Assembly: GCA_017959005.1 (NCBI GenBank) | Contig: JAGDBO010000009.1 | Location: forward strand, 1-64,000 | DNA length: 64,000 nt | Direction: 5' to 3' | Source: Bacteroidales bacterium | GTDB lineage: Bacteria > Bacteroidota > Bacteroidia > Bacteroidales > UBA932 | Part shown: positions 42,993 to 51,893 of the stretch, one piece after another | Position numbering within the stretch: position 1 is the first letter of the stretch | Layout: the number at the start of each line of letters is the position of its first letter | Notes under the pieces: model-generated | Database searches by the model: none | What the model saw: the letters and a program-made list of their open reading frames with translations, nothing else | Told to the model about the DNA's origin: nothing | Position numbers and translations under genes: made by a program

Positions 42993-44339
42993 ATGCAGTT
43001 AATTCTTTTATCGGGAGGATCTGGAAAGAGGTTGTGGCCCCTTTCAAATAATGCCCGCAGCAAGCAGTTTTTGCCGGTTCTTGCCTCTCCGAATGGGGGG
43101 ATGGAATCAATGATTCAGAGGCTTGTAAGGCAGATTAACGCATCCTCTCTGAATGCAGAGATAACCGTTGCAACCAACACCGGGCAGCGAGACAGCATCA
43201 TCTCCCAGTTGGGAGAGAAGGTGAAGATTGTGCTGGAACCGGAGAGAAGAGACACTTTCCCGGCCATTGCTCTTTCTGTCAGCTACCTTGCACTTGAGAA
43301 GAAGTGCCCTGAGGATGAGGTTGTTGTAGTAATGCCTTGTGATGCATACACAGAGAGCGGCTATTTTGAGGTGATTGGTAAAATGGCGGAGGCTGTTAGG
43401 CAAAAGGCTGCAGATCTAGTGCTTATGGGAATTGCCCCAACTGTTCCTAGTGAGAAATATGGTTACATTGTGCCTGAGACTTCTGTTTCCAACAACGGGG
43501 AATGGATTGCTGTTAAGCGTTTTGCGGAGAAGCCTAACGCAGAGAAGGCTGCAGAACTGATAAAGGAACACGCTATGTGGAACGGCGGAGTCTTTGCCTT
43601 CCGTCTTGGATATCTGAAAGAGGTTGTTGGCAAGTACATCACAACAAATACCTTTGAGGATATGGTTACCCGCTTTGCAGAACTGCCAAAGATAAGCTTT
43701 GATTATGAAGTGGTTGAGAAGGCTAAGTCTGTGACGGTTGTACGCTATGACGGCCTTTGGAAAGATCTCGGAACCTGGAACACTCTCTGCGAGGAACTGC
43801 CTGAGTCCTACTTTGGAAAAGTTGTGGCCGGAGATGGCAACGTTAACGTTCACGCAATTAACGAGTTGAACATCCCGATGTTTGTATCCGGTCTTAAAGA
43901 TACCGTTGTAGCAGCCTCTGCAGACGGCATAATGGTTAGCGGAAAGGAGGAGAGCGAGAAGATAAAGGACTACGCAGACCAGCTGATTACCAGACCAATG
44001 TACGAGGAGCGCCGCTGGGGAACCTACAAGGTTCTGGACGCGGTTACCTACAAAGACGGTCGCGAGTCACTGACCAAGACAATCACCCTAAATCCCGGAA
44101 AACACATAAGTTACCAGGTTCACCACCACCGCAAAGAGGTGTGGACGGTTGTTGAGGGTGAGGGCGAGTTTGTGCTGGACGGAGAGCGCAAAACTGTCCA
44201 TCCGGATGATGTTCTTGTGATTCCGGTCGGTCACAGTCATGCCATAAAGGCCGGCCCTAAAGGACTGACATTCATAGAAGTGCAGATAGGCTCCCCGCTA
44301 ATAGAGGAAGACATTGAGCGCTTTGACTACCAGTGGTAA
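42993..44339 (+). CDS. manC: Mannose-1-phosphate guanylyltransferase with C-terminal cupin
   Basis: The 448-aa protein makes GDP-mannose from mannose-1-phosphate and GTP, a precursor of surface glycans. The nucleotidyltransferase motif LSGGSGKRLWPLS opens the protein, FAEKP and WNGGVFAF follow, and the C-terminal cupin (HISYQVHHHRKEVW, IPVGHSH) is that of bifunctional ManC/type II phosphomannose isomerases. I start at the ATG at 42993, since the extra 17 residues upstream do not fit the family. A -7-like TAAATTTG is at 42946. It is followed after 1 nt by a large two-TM protein. Confidence 0.9.
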   Translation: MQLILLSGGSGKRLWPLSNNARSKQFLPVLASPNGGMESMIQRLVRQINASSLNAEITVATNTGQRDSIISQLGEKVKIVLEPERRDTFPAIALSVSYLALEKKCPEDEVVVVMPCDAYTESGYFEVIGKMAEAVRQKAADLVLMGIAPTVPSEKYGYIVPETSVSNNGEWIAVKRFAEKPNAEKAAELIKEHAMWNGGVFAFRLGYLKEVVGKYITTNTFEDMVTRFAELPKISFDYEVVEKAKSVTVVRYDGLWKDLGTWNTLCEELPESYFGKVVAGDGNVNVHAINELNIPMFVSGLKDTVVAASADGIMVSGKEESEKIKDYADQLITRPMYEERRWGTYKVLDAVTYKDGRESLTKTITLNPGKHISYQVHHHRKEVWTVVEGEGEFVLDGERKTVHPDDVLVIPVGHSHAIKAGPKGLTFIEVQIGSPLIEEDIERFDYQW

Positions 44340-44340
44340 A

Positions 44341-46335
44341 ATGAGTAGACGTAAGAAGGCATCCAAGATTTTTTACAAGCGGGTGGGAACAATATTCCTT
44401 GCCCTCTTCATCATTTTGGGTGTTGTGCTCTGCCTCACCGTGAGGGAGTACACTGCAAACGCCTACCTCTCCTTCTACCCGGAAGCCCCTAAACCTCTTA
44501 GTTTCCCGATAGATACGCTCACTAAAGACTCTACAGCAATCTCCTCCGCAGACTCTTTGAAAGCGCGTCCTGCTGCCGCAGTTGCAGCCTCGACATCTGT
44601 GGGTGCGGTGAAAGAGATATCAAAAGAGAGGGAGGTGGAGTTGGTGGATTCCTGTAAGGCGGATGCTGTTAAGTTCTTGAGGCAGAAGCATATAATTAAG
44701 GGTGCTGCAATCAGTGCAATGAAGGGGGACTTTGACAGCCTGCTGCTGGAGTCCATCTCAAATCCTGCATCCCCTGTGCATAAACGTCTTAGGAGCTGGC
44801 ATCACTCCAAGAGTACCCGTGCAATGATTAAGCTGATGGTAATCAGGCAGGAAGACGGCCTTAGACTCCACTATTTCACATATGATTCTCTCTCCACGGT
44901 CTCTACGGTCAACTACCTGGTTAGTATGCTTAAAGAGAAGAGCCTTGAATATGAGGCTGTTGGCGTGAAGATGAAACTCTCTGCCACAAAATTCAAGGCC
45001 ACAGTTCCTTGGAGACTTGTGATAGTTGTGAGGATAGTGCTCTTTATTTTGCTCTTCCTTATTTTTCTATTGTCTAAGATTGTATTCAGATTTATCTATA
45101 AGCAGAGGGGATTTGTAACTAGGAAGAAGGCAGAGAAGGTGCTGGGCTTCAGCCTGTTTGGTGCAATAGGGGAGCCGTCCACCTTTAATGACAAATACCA
45201 TAATGCAGAACGCTGGTCTTCTCAGAATGCATTCATTGCAGAGAAGATTGCAAAAGCGCTGAATACAAACGCACAACAGCAAGTGAATGAAGCCAAGATT
45301 GAGTCTAAGCACAATGGGGATGCGTGCAAGAAGTTTATCAATGTGTTCAGTTTGTATGAGGGAACCTTGGAGAAACTGCTGGAGAGCGGGTTCCTGAGGG
45401 AGCTGCGTAAACGGTTTAAGTTCAACGTTCTGGGAGGGCTGGGCTCTGAAGCGCTGAATCCGGACTCCCCGTCATACAAGTTCCCGGATGTTGATCGTTT
45501 GATTAAAGAGAGCGGAGACAGACCTATGGTGGTCATTCATCCGGCTCTCTCTTCCAGCAGTTTGCCTTCACCATTCCTGGAGAATGCGGCCTTCAACCTA
45601 ATGGTTACGGATGCCAAGGATGGCTGGGATGAAAGTGCCTCTGCAATCCACTCATACGTACCGGGTTGCGAGGTTGTGATGACAGGCCTTCCAATGAGTG
45701 AATGCCCACCTGTGAAGCGCTCCAAGAGGAAAGCTCTGAAGAAATACCCTAAGGCTACAGAACGTTACTCCTTCCTTGTCCTCCTCACTGAGTGCTACAC
45801 TAAACTGCTAACAGAGAGAACAGTACGCTCTCTCTATGAATCTTCAACCAATAGTTCTGCAACAGAAGTTCCTATAGAAGAATTGATGAACGTTGAACTG
45901 GATGGGTTTAGCTACAGTGTGCAGCCTTTCAGGCAGCGGACAGCCAACGTGATTGGGCACTTGCTTCCGAAAACCGGAGCTGCAGGAAGTGTTGCTGCAC
46001 AGTTTGGCGGTGCAGACTTTTTGGTGGTGATGAAGGCAGGGTGCAAGGTCTCTAGTGGGTTCTTTGAGAATCTAGCTGGCGCGGCTGCATCCGGAGTAAA
46101 ATGTATGCAGTGCAGGCTGGTTAAGGGAGAACCAAAGAAAGGCAGGCGCCCAAAGAGCTATAAGAGCGTAAGGATGAGAGGATTGTGGGCTCGCTACGGA
46201 CTATCGGCAGAGCTACAGGAAAGCGGTTTTGTTGTTGCAACAAAATTGGCTCCTCAGCTGACTCTTCCAAAGGAGAGCAGAGGGGAGAACTTTTTCATAG
46301 ACTATCTAAACAATACATACGTTTTCTTTTTGTAA
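44341..46335 (+). CDS. Large two-TM protein, possibly a degenerate polysaccharide co-polymerase
   Basis: I do not recognise this 664-aa protein with certainty. It has membrane segments near residues 17-34 and 225-250 with a Ser/Ala-rich, extracytoplasmic part between, then a large cytoplasmic part. Directly after TM2 it reads KVLGFSLFGAIGEP, like the segment following TM2 in Wzc/Wzz proteins. No Walker A or Tyr cluster is seen, so it would not be an active BY-kinase. The end (ADFLVVMKAGCKVSSG) also recalls glycosyltransferases. It lies 1 nt after manC, which fits a glycan role. Start at 44341 gives the shortest overlap. Confidence 0.5.
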   Translation: MSRRKKASKIFYKRVGTIFLALFIILGVVLCLTVREYTANAYLSFYPEAPKPLSFPIDTLTKDSTAISSADSLKARPAAAVAASTSVGAVKEISKEREVELVDSCKADAVKFLRQKHIIKGAAISAMKGDFDSLLLESISNPASPVHKRLRSWHHSKSTRAMIKLMVIRQEDGLRLHYFTYDSLSTVSTVNYLVSMLKEKSLEYEAVGVKMKLSATKFKATVPWRLVIVVRIVLFILLFLIFLLSKIVFRFIYKQRGFVTRKKAEKVLGFSLFGAIGEPSTFNDKYHNAERWSSQNAFIAEKIAKALNTNAQQQVNEAKIESKHNGDACKKFINVFSLYEGTLEKLLESGFLRELRKRFKFNVLGGLGSEALNPDSPSYKFPDVDRLIKESGDRPMVVIHPALSSSSLPSPFLENAAFNLMVTDAKDGWDESASAIHSYVPGCEVVMTGLPMSECPPVKRSKRKALKKYPKATERYSFLVLLTECYTKLLTERTVRSLYESSTNSSATEVPIEELMNVELDGFSYSVQPFRQRTANVIGHLLPKTGAAGSVAAQFGGADFLVVMKAGCKVSSGFFENLAGAAASGVKCMQCRLVKGEPKKGRRPKSYKSVRMRGLWARYGLSAELQESGFVVATKLAPQLTLPKESRGENFFIDYLNNTYVFFL

Positions 46336-46347
46336 ATTCGCAAGGTT

Positions 46348-47040
46348 ATGGAGAAGAAAGATTACAATACAACGAGAGAAAAACTCATTATGCCTGAGTA
46401 CGGTAGGCATGTTCAGGATATGATTGACTATGTTGTCAGCATTCCGGATAAAGAGAAGCGTAACGAGCAGATTCAGGCGGTGGTGGCTGTTATGGGAACG
46501 TTGAATCCGCAGCTGAGAGATGTTGTGGATTTTAGACATAAACTGTGGGATCATATTCAGATAATCTCTGATTTTAAGATAGATATAGACTCCCCGTATC
46601 CGCTGCCTACGCGTGAGAGCACTAAGGTTAAGCCGGATCCTATTCCGCTGGAGACTGAGCCCATAAGGGCTACTTGCTACGGTCGTAACATCCAGAATAT
46701 GATAGACTTGATTGCAGACCGTCCGGACGATGAGGTTAAAAAGCACATGATTAAGGTGATTGCTTCCTATATGAAGCAGCAGTACCTTATCTGGAACAAG
46801 GATTCTGTGGCGGAAGAGACTATATTTGAGGATATTAAGCGTCTTAGCGGTGGTCGTCTGGTTGTGCCTGAGGATGTTCATATTGGTGGCGGTATTGCAG
46901 ATGCCACTACTCGTAAGCCTCACATGATGCAGGTACAGCCAAGCGGAACGAGCGGAGTGAATCAGCAACGCAATCAGCAGTTTAACAACAAGAAGAAGCA
47001 GAACCACAACAAGTGGAAGAACAATAACAAACAGCAGTAA
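46348..47040 (+). CDS. DUF4290-domain protein
   Basis: The 230-aa protein matches DUF4290, found throughout Bacteroidota: LIMPEYGRHVQDMIDYV near the start, then RATCYGRNIQNMIDLI in a second half that repeats the pattern, so the domain may be a tandem duplication. The last 40 residues are Gln/Asn/Lys-rich and probably disordered. Function unknown. The gene overlaps the ftsK start by 1 nt; the neighbourhood suggests a conserved cell-division or chromosome-linked setting. Confidence 0.85.
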   Translation: MEKKDYNTTREKLIMPEYGRHVQDMIDYVVSIPDKEKRNEQIQAVVAVMGTLNPQLRDVVDFRHKLWDHIQIISDFKIDIDSPYPLPTRESTKVKPDPIPLETEPIRATCYGRNIQNMIDLIADRPDDEVKKHMIKVIASYMKQQYLIWNKDSVAEETIFEDIKRLSGGRLVVPEDVHIGGGIADATTRKPHMMQVQPSGTSGVNQQRNQQFNNKKKQNHNKWKNNNKQQ

Positions 47041-49544
47041 TGGCAAAAAGTAAGAAGAAACAAAAAGAAGAAGATCAGATAATTGCGGAGCAGGAGATGG
47101 CGGCTCCGGAGAAGCGTGAGGGGCTCTACCTTATCTGCGGATTGGTGGCGCTTGCCATTGCGGTCTACACCTTAATTGCGCTAATCTCCTATGTCTTCAC
47201 TTGGGCTCATGACCAGAGCAGTTTTGCCGGCAACGAGATTTTCAACTCCATCACCACTGTAGAAAACGGCGGTGGAAAGATTGGTCTCTGGTGGGCAAAC
47301 CTTCTCATTTCCAAGTTGTTTGGCTTGGGTGCATTTATCATTCCATTCTTCTTCTTTGGCGTGGCTTTGGTCTGCCTTAAGATTAAAAAGGTAAGGCTGC
47401 TACGTCTTTTCTTCATCACCGTTTTCGGTTGCATACTGATTTCCGTATTCTTCTCATTTATATTCTCTTTCACCCGTTTTGACCGTTGGTTCGGAAGCGG
47501 AGCGGGCGGCTCATACGGCTACTATGTGAACCAGTTTTTGAAGACTATGATTGGTTCCGCCGGCACGGGGGCCATTCTTATCATCGCGATAATTGGCTGG
47601 TGCATAATCATTAACAAGAGCCTTATCCGCAAGATAAGTGGCGGTATCACTGCCGTTGGTAACAAGGTTATGGAGGTTGGAAAGGGGAGCGAGCTTGAGG
47701 GAGATCTTGAGGGTGAGGAGTTTGACGGTGACTTGGATGAGAACGGAGATCTTGACCCGGATGAAGAGCCGGAAGATTTGAACTTTGATGACGAGCCTAA
47801 CCCTCCGTTGGAGCCTGCTATATCCGTTGTAGATGAGAACTCTCCTGAGGTACCTGCAGAAGAGCTTGATGCTGAGGTTGCTGCGGCGGGTGCAGATGTG
47901 GCTCTGGAGGTTAAGGATGTTGAGGGAGAGGGGAATGAACTCCTTGGAGAATATACTGAGGAGGAGCTTCAGAAGACCTTTGATCCTCGTCTGGAACTCT
48001 CTCATTACGAGGCACCTACACTGGATCTTTTGGAGTCCTACAAAGATAAGTGGTACGAGGTTTCTAGAGATGAGATGGAGCGTAACAAGAACAAGATTGT
48101 TCATACGCTTGGAAACTATAAGATTGGTGTAACAAAGGTATCTGCCGTAAAGGGCCCAACTGTAACGCTTTACGAGGTTGTTCCTGCTCCGGGAATCCGC
48201 GTTTCTCAGATCAAACGCCTGGAGGAGGACATTCAACTTTCACTGGCCGCAAAGGGCGTGAGAGTGGTTACGCTTCCTGGTACCAATTCCGTTGGTATTG
48301 AGGTGGCTAACGACCGTCCGAGCGTGGTTTCTATGCAGTCTTGCCTTGAATATCTGCAGACCAAGATGAAAGAGCCGGGCTCAAAGGAGAGCGGGTACGC
48401 ACTTCCTATCGCGATAGGAAAAACCATATCAAATGAGGTCTTCACATTTGACCTTGCTAAGACTCCTCACCTTCTGATAGCTGGTGCTACCGGCCAGGGT
48501 AAGTCTGTGGGTTTGAATGCGTTAGTATCCTCTATCCTTTACACCAAGCACCCTTCTGAGGTGAAGTTTGTACTGGTAGACCCTAAGAGGGTTGAGCTGA
48601 GTCTGTACTCCCGTCTGAGCAAGCATTTTCTGGCCTGCCTGCCTGATACTGAGGACAAAGAGACGCCTGTGATTACAGATACGGGCAAGGTTGTCAGGAC
48701 ACTTAAGTCTCTCTGCGTGGAGATGGATAACCGTTACAAACTCCTTGAGAGTGCGCGTGTTAGAAACATCAAAGAGTACAATGAGAAGTTCCTGGAGCGT
48801 AGATTGAACCCGGCCAAGGGTCACCGCTTTTTGCCTTACATTGTTCTGATTATAGACGAGTATGCAGACCTTATGATTACCGCGGGCAAGGATGCTGAGA
48901 TTCCAATCACGCGTCTTGCTCAGCTGGCCAGAGCCATTGGTATTCACCTGGTTATAGCAACTCAGAGACCTACAACCACGGTCATCACCGGTAACATCAA
49001 GGCCAACTTCCCTGCAAGAATTGCCTTCTACGTCCGCTCATCCATTGACTCCCGCACCATACTTGATGAAAGCGGTGCAAATCAGCTGATAGGACGCGGA
49101 GATATGCTCTACGCAACGGGCAGCGAGGTAACCAGAGTTCAGTGTGCACTCATAGAAACCAAAGAGATAGATAGAATTGTTGAGTTCATTTCAAGCCAGG
49201 TGGGTTACTCTACGGCACTATATTTGCCGGAACCACCTGAGGAGGATGAAGGCTCGGCGGACGTACCGTTTAAGGTAGCCATTGGTGAGACAAATCTTGC
49301 CAGACGAGATGAGTTCTTTGACGATGCAGCCCGCCTGATTGTTGCAGCCGGCAGCGGCTCTGCTTCCTTCATACAGAGGAAGATGAACCTGGGTTACAAC
49401 AGGGCCTCCAAACTCATAGACCAGTTGGAGAAGGCGGGAATTGTCGGGCCTGCAGATGGTGCAAAGCCGCGCCAAGCCCTTATACCGGACCTCCTCTCTC
49501 TGGACGATAAACTTGAAGAGATTAAACAGCAATTCGGGAAGTGA
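47040..49544 (+). CDS. ftsK: DNA translocase FtsK/SpoIIIE
   Basis: The 834-aa protein has about four N-terminal membrane segments (residues about 30-205), an acidic linker of about 120 residues and the RecA-like motor. Walker A is GATGQGKSVG near residue 482, Walker B VLIIDEYADLM near 605, and the C-terminal gamma winged helix reads ASFIQRKMNLGYNRASKL. FtsK pumps DNA through the division septum and activates dimer resolution. Length and layout are normal for the phylum. It overlaps the lolA-like gene by 4 nt. Confidence 0.95.
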   Translation: MAKSKKKQKEEDQIIAEQEMAAPEKREGLYLICGLVALAIAVYTLIALISYVFTWAHDQSSFAGNEIFNSITTVENGGGKIGLWWANLLISKLFGLGAFIIPFFFFGVALVCLKIKKVRLLRLFFITVFGCILISVFFSFIFSFTRFDRWFGSGAGGSYGYYVNQFLKTMIGSAGTGAILIIAIIGWCIIINKSLIRKISGGITAVGNKVMEVGKGSELEGDLEGEEFDGDLDENGDLDPDEEPEDLNFDDEPNPPLEPAISVVDENSPEVPAEELDAEVAAAGADVALEVKDVEGEGNELLGEYTEEELQKTFDPRLELSHYEAPTLDLLESYKDKWYEVSRDEMERNKNKIVHTLGNYKIGVTKVSAVKGPTVTLYEVVPAPGIRVSQIKRLEEDIQLSLAAKGVRVVTLPGTNSVGIEVANDRPSVVSMQSCLEYLQTKMKEPGSKESGYALPIAIGKTISNEVFTFDLAKTPHLLIAGATGQGKSVGLNALVSSILYTKHPSEVKFVLVDPKRVELSLYSRLSKHFLACLPDTEDKETPVITDTGKVVRTLKSLCVEMDNRYKLLESARVRNIKEYNEKFLERRLNPAKGHRFLPYIVLIIDEYADLMITAGKDAEIPITRLAQLARAIGIHLVIATQRPTTTVITGNIKANFPARIAFYVRSSIDSRTILDESGANQLIGRGDMLYATGSEVTRVQCALIETKEIDRIVEFISSQVGYSTALYLPEPPEEDEGSADVPFKVAIGETNLARRDEFFDDAARLIVAAGSGSASFIQRKMNLGYNRASKLIDQLEKAGIVGPADGAKPRQALIPDLLSLDDKLEEIKQQFGK

Positions 49545-50191
49545 AACGCGTTAGTTTAATAGGATTGATTCTTTTTTGCTCTCTTTACTCCGCGATGGGT
49601 CAAGGGGGTGATCAACTTTTTCAGCAGGCATCAGATTATGTTTTTTCTGCGCGTAAAATCTCTTTTGTTATGACCGGCCGCTTCAAGGGCAAGGAGTACC
49701 AAAACAGGGGCTTTATTGTGGCTCTGCCGGAGAGGGGATACCTTAAGATTGAGGGCGTTTCAGAGTTTCAGTACACCCCGTCTCTCATTTCCTATTATGA
49801 TCAGAGAAACAATGAGATTGTGATTCAGCCACGCAAGAGCACATCCGCTTCGCTTTCCGAGAACCCGTTCTCAATTCTCTCACGCTCAGACAAAGGGGTG
49901 AACGTTACCGCTCCCGTGGAGAAGAAACTCGGCGGCAAAGCGTTCAGCGTTATCACTGTAACACCCAAAGGCAAAGCCTATTACAAGACCGCAGATATTT
50001 ATGTTGTGAAGGCCTCTGATGCCGGGGCTGCTGGGAACGTAAAGGTTGAACGTATAGAGGTAACCCTCAAGAACGGCGGCACATACACAATTCACATCAC
50101 CTCAGCCGGCTCTCCGGAACCGGAGAAAGTATCAGACTACCAGCTCCTTCCATCCAATTACCCCACCGCCCAACTCACAGACCTCAGATAA
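49541..50191 (+). CDS. LolA-like outer-membrane lipoprotein carrier
   Basis: The 216-aa protein has a signal peptide (SLIGLILFCSLYSAMGQ) and a LolA-like all-beta body: ARKISFVMTGRFKGKEYQNRG, FIVALPERGYLKIEG, NEIVIQPRKS. In Bacteroidota this gene usually follows ftsK. LolA carries lipoproteins across the periplasm to the outer membrane. The start is a GTG at 49541, overlapping the ftsK stop, which suggests coupling. Its end overlaps by 8 nt the convergent antitoxin gene. Confidence 0.8.
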   Translation: MKRVSLIGLILFCSLYSAMGQGGDQLFQQASDYVFSARKISFVMTGRFKGKEYQNRGFIVALPERGYLKIEGVSEFQYTPSLISYYDQRNNEIVIQPRKSTSASLSENPFSILSRSDKGVNVTAPVEKKLGGKAFSVITVTPKGKAYYKTADIYVVKASDAGAAGNVKVERIEVTLKNGGTYTIHITSAGSPEPEKVSDYQLLPSNYPTAQLTDLR

Positions 50192-50492
50192 CTGAACGGT
50201 GTCTTTTTCTGTGTTTTGCAAGAAGGTAGATGATATCTTCATCTATTACAGATGATATCTTTGCTAATGTTTTGAGTGTGAATGGATGAACTCCGCTCAA
50301 CCATTTTGAGATTTCTGATTCTTTCTTACCGAGTTTGTTGGCAAACTCAACTTGTGACCACTTTCTTTTGTCAAGTACATCTTTCAAAACCTTTGCTATG
50401 TCAAACGAGTAACTGACTTCATAAGCGATTTCTTTTGGAACTTTCTCCAAAACTTCTCTATACAAAGGATCTATGTACTCTTCTTTTTTCAT
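50184..50492 (-). CDS. HTH antitoxin (HigA/XRE-like)
   Basis: The 102-aa protein has an XRE-type helix-turn-helix: RKWSQVEFANKLGKKESEISKWLSG, followed by HPFTLKTLAKISSV. It is the second gene of a minus-strand pair, overlapping the toxin gene by 4 nt. In HigBA systems the toxin comes first, as here. The antitoxin would bind and neutralise the toxin and repress the promoter at 50991-51020. Confidence 0.82.
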   Translation of the reverse strand: MKKEEYIDPLYREVLEKVPKEIAYEVSYSFDIAKVLKDVLDKRKWSQVEFANKLGKKESEISKWLSGVHPFTLKTLAKISSVIDEDIIYLLAKHRKRHRSVI

Positions 50493-50977
50493 ACATCTAG
50501 TATTATGTTAAGAATCTCATCTTCAATTACTAACTGATTCTTCTCTAAATCCATCAATCCCTTATCTATTCTCTGTAGCATTTTAACATACTGATACAGA
50601 GTCTGATTTTCTTGGTATGTTTTAGTCTTCTTAATACCTCCGTTACCAATTATTAGTAGTCTGTCTGAGATTCTTAAACAATAAAGCCTAAGTGTTTCTC
50701 TCGGGCGACTATTCTGGCGAACTTCCAGAGGTATTGCAACTACTCTATCTGAAATCTTTCCTTCATACCTAAAATAATTCTCCAAAATTCCGTTTTCAGA
50801 CATCTTCCTCACTGCCAGGACAATTCGATTAAAGTCATCTAATAGCAATGGGTCCTCAACATCTTTAAACATAATTAAGAACTTCTCAAACTCACTGAAC
50901 TTATCATCATTTATCCTAAAGGAATAGATATTTGCTTCATTCATCAACAGGTACGGAGCAAATTCAATTTTTGCCAT
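50489..50977 (-). CDS. HigB/RelE-like toxin (phage Gp49-like)
   Basis: The 162-aa protein resembles the HigB/Gp49-like branch of RelE-fold toxins by its C-terminal half: RLYCLRISDRLLIIGNGGIKK, then a helix around YQYVKMLQRIDKGL. The family cuts mRNA at the ribosome. The N-terminal 70 residues (FSEFEKFLIMFKDV) are less typical and longer than in small HigB proteins. The gene is first in a two-gene operon with an HTH antitoxin and has its own promoter. Confidence 0.65.
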   Translation of the reverse strand: MAKIEFAPYLLMNEANIYSFRINDDKFSEFEKFLIMFKDVEDPLLLDDFNRIVLAVRKMSENGILENYFRYEGKISDRVVAIPLEVRQNSRPRETLRLYCLRISDRLLIIGNGGIKKTKTYQENQTLYQYVKMLQRIDKGLMDLEKNQLVIEDEILNIILDV

Positions 50978-50990
50978 TGTCTTTATGGTA

Positions 50991-51020
50991 CAAATATATT
51001 AAACAATAAGGTTTTACCAA
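50991..51020 (-). promoter_or_regulatory. Promoter of the toxin-antitoxin pair (TTG-N19-TATATTTG)
   Basis: Read on the minus strand: TTG at 51020-51018, a 19-base spacer and TATATTTG at 50998-50991. This is an exact match to the Bacteroidota consensus, 13 nt before the toxin start. Confidence 0.8.
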
Positions 51021-51025
51021 AAAAT

Positions 51026-51047
51026 AACTTAACTATTTAATTAAGTT
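51026..51047. promoter_or_regulatory. Inverted repeat near the toxin-antitoxin promoter, possible operator
   Basis: AACTTAA (51026-51032) and TTAAGTT (51041-51047) form a 7-bp inverted repeat with an 8-nt spacer, just upstream of the -33 element of the pair. It is a natural candidate for antitoxin binding. AT-richness makes chance occurrence possible. Confidence 0.45.
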
Positions 51048-51136
51048 TTTCTTTTTGCCAAGGCAAGATAGTAGGAGTTTAGAGAAGCTCCAAACATTTG
51101 CGTAAAATTGACCCTGTATTAGTGAAACTTTTTACT

Positions 51137-51745
51137 TTACTTTTTTGTAAAGACTTCTATGATGGAGCCGTAGGTGTTGGCCAGACGGTAGTCCAGGTCA
51201 TCGGGAGTAACCCACTCGCACTTCTCAATTCCCTCCTCGGTTTGCGGGGTGGCTTGCGGCCGGCCCGCAACCTTCATGAGATACCAGGAGGTGCTCTTTA
51301 CAAATGGCTCATCTTCAAGACGGTAGGTGTGGTGTGTGGTGCAGATGAACTTCATCGGCTCGGCATCTACGCCCACCTCTTCCAGCACCTCTCTGTGTGC
51401 GGTAACAATGATTTCTTCTCCTGGCTCCTGCTTTCCTTTAGGCAAATCCCATACGCCGTTGCGGTAGATCATCAGGCTCTCTCCCAAGTTGTTGGTTATA
51501 AGCCCTCCGCCGGCGTTAATCTGGTGTACCTTTGCAAATATCTGGTTGAAGAGTTCCTGCTCCGGAGTATCCTCCGCCACAATTACAAGGTTACGGATGG
51601 AGAGGTTCTTCTCCATCATAAATGGAATCTCTGAAAGTTCGTATCCTTCAGAGGGATGCAGCAGCATCATATCTTGTGGAAGAGTGTTGAGTTCCTCTTC
51701 CGTGCATATCGTGAGAGTTCTGTTTCTGAAATATATCCTCTGCAT
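51137..51745 (-). CDS. Nudix hydrolase
   Basis: The 202-aa protein carries a full Nudix box, GKQEPGEEIIVTAHREVLEEVG by pattern (G-x5-E-x7-RE-x2-EE-x-G), preceded by WDLPKG. Nudix enzymes cleave nucleoside diphosphates linked to another group. The N-terminal 80 residues are an extra domain usual for this group in Bacteroidota; substrate unknown. I start at MQRIYFRN (51745) rather than six residues earlier. It is divergent from pyrE. Confidence 0.9.
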   Translation of the reverse strand: MQRIYFRNRTLTICTEEELNTLPQDMMLLHPSEGYELSEIPFMMEKNLSIRNLVIVAEDTPEQELFNQIFAKVHQINAGGGLITNNLGESLMIYRNGVWDLPKGKQEPGEEIIVTAHREVLEEVGVDAEPMKFICTTHHTYRLEDEPFVKSTSWYLMKVAGRPQATPQTEEGIEKCEWVTPDDLDYRLANTYGSIIEVFTKK

Positions 51746-51835
51746 AACGTTCAAAATTAACATCCATCGTGAAGAAGAAAGAGTCTGAAATCTTCACAAT
51801 TCCTGATGTACAAACACAAAGTTAATGAAAATTCT

Positions 51836-51843
51836 TATCTTTG
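51836..51843 (+). promoter_or_regulatory. -7 element of pyrE
   Basis: TATCTTTG matches TAnnTTTG and lies 50 nt before the pyrE ATG. No TTG is at the expected -33 distance. Confidence 0.6.
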
Positions 51844-51893
51844 CGAGGATTGATAGTTAGAAAGAAAGTTAAGACGTTAGAATAGTGGGAATT

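Noticed and set aside
47511-48236. 241-aa open frame on the minus strand inside ftsK
   Set aside because: Shadow of the acidic linker and motor of FtsK; no domain.
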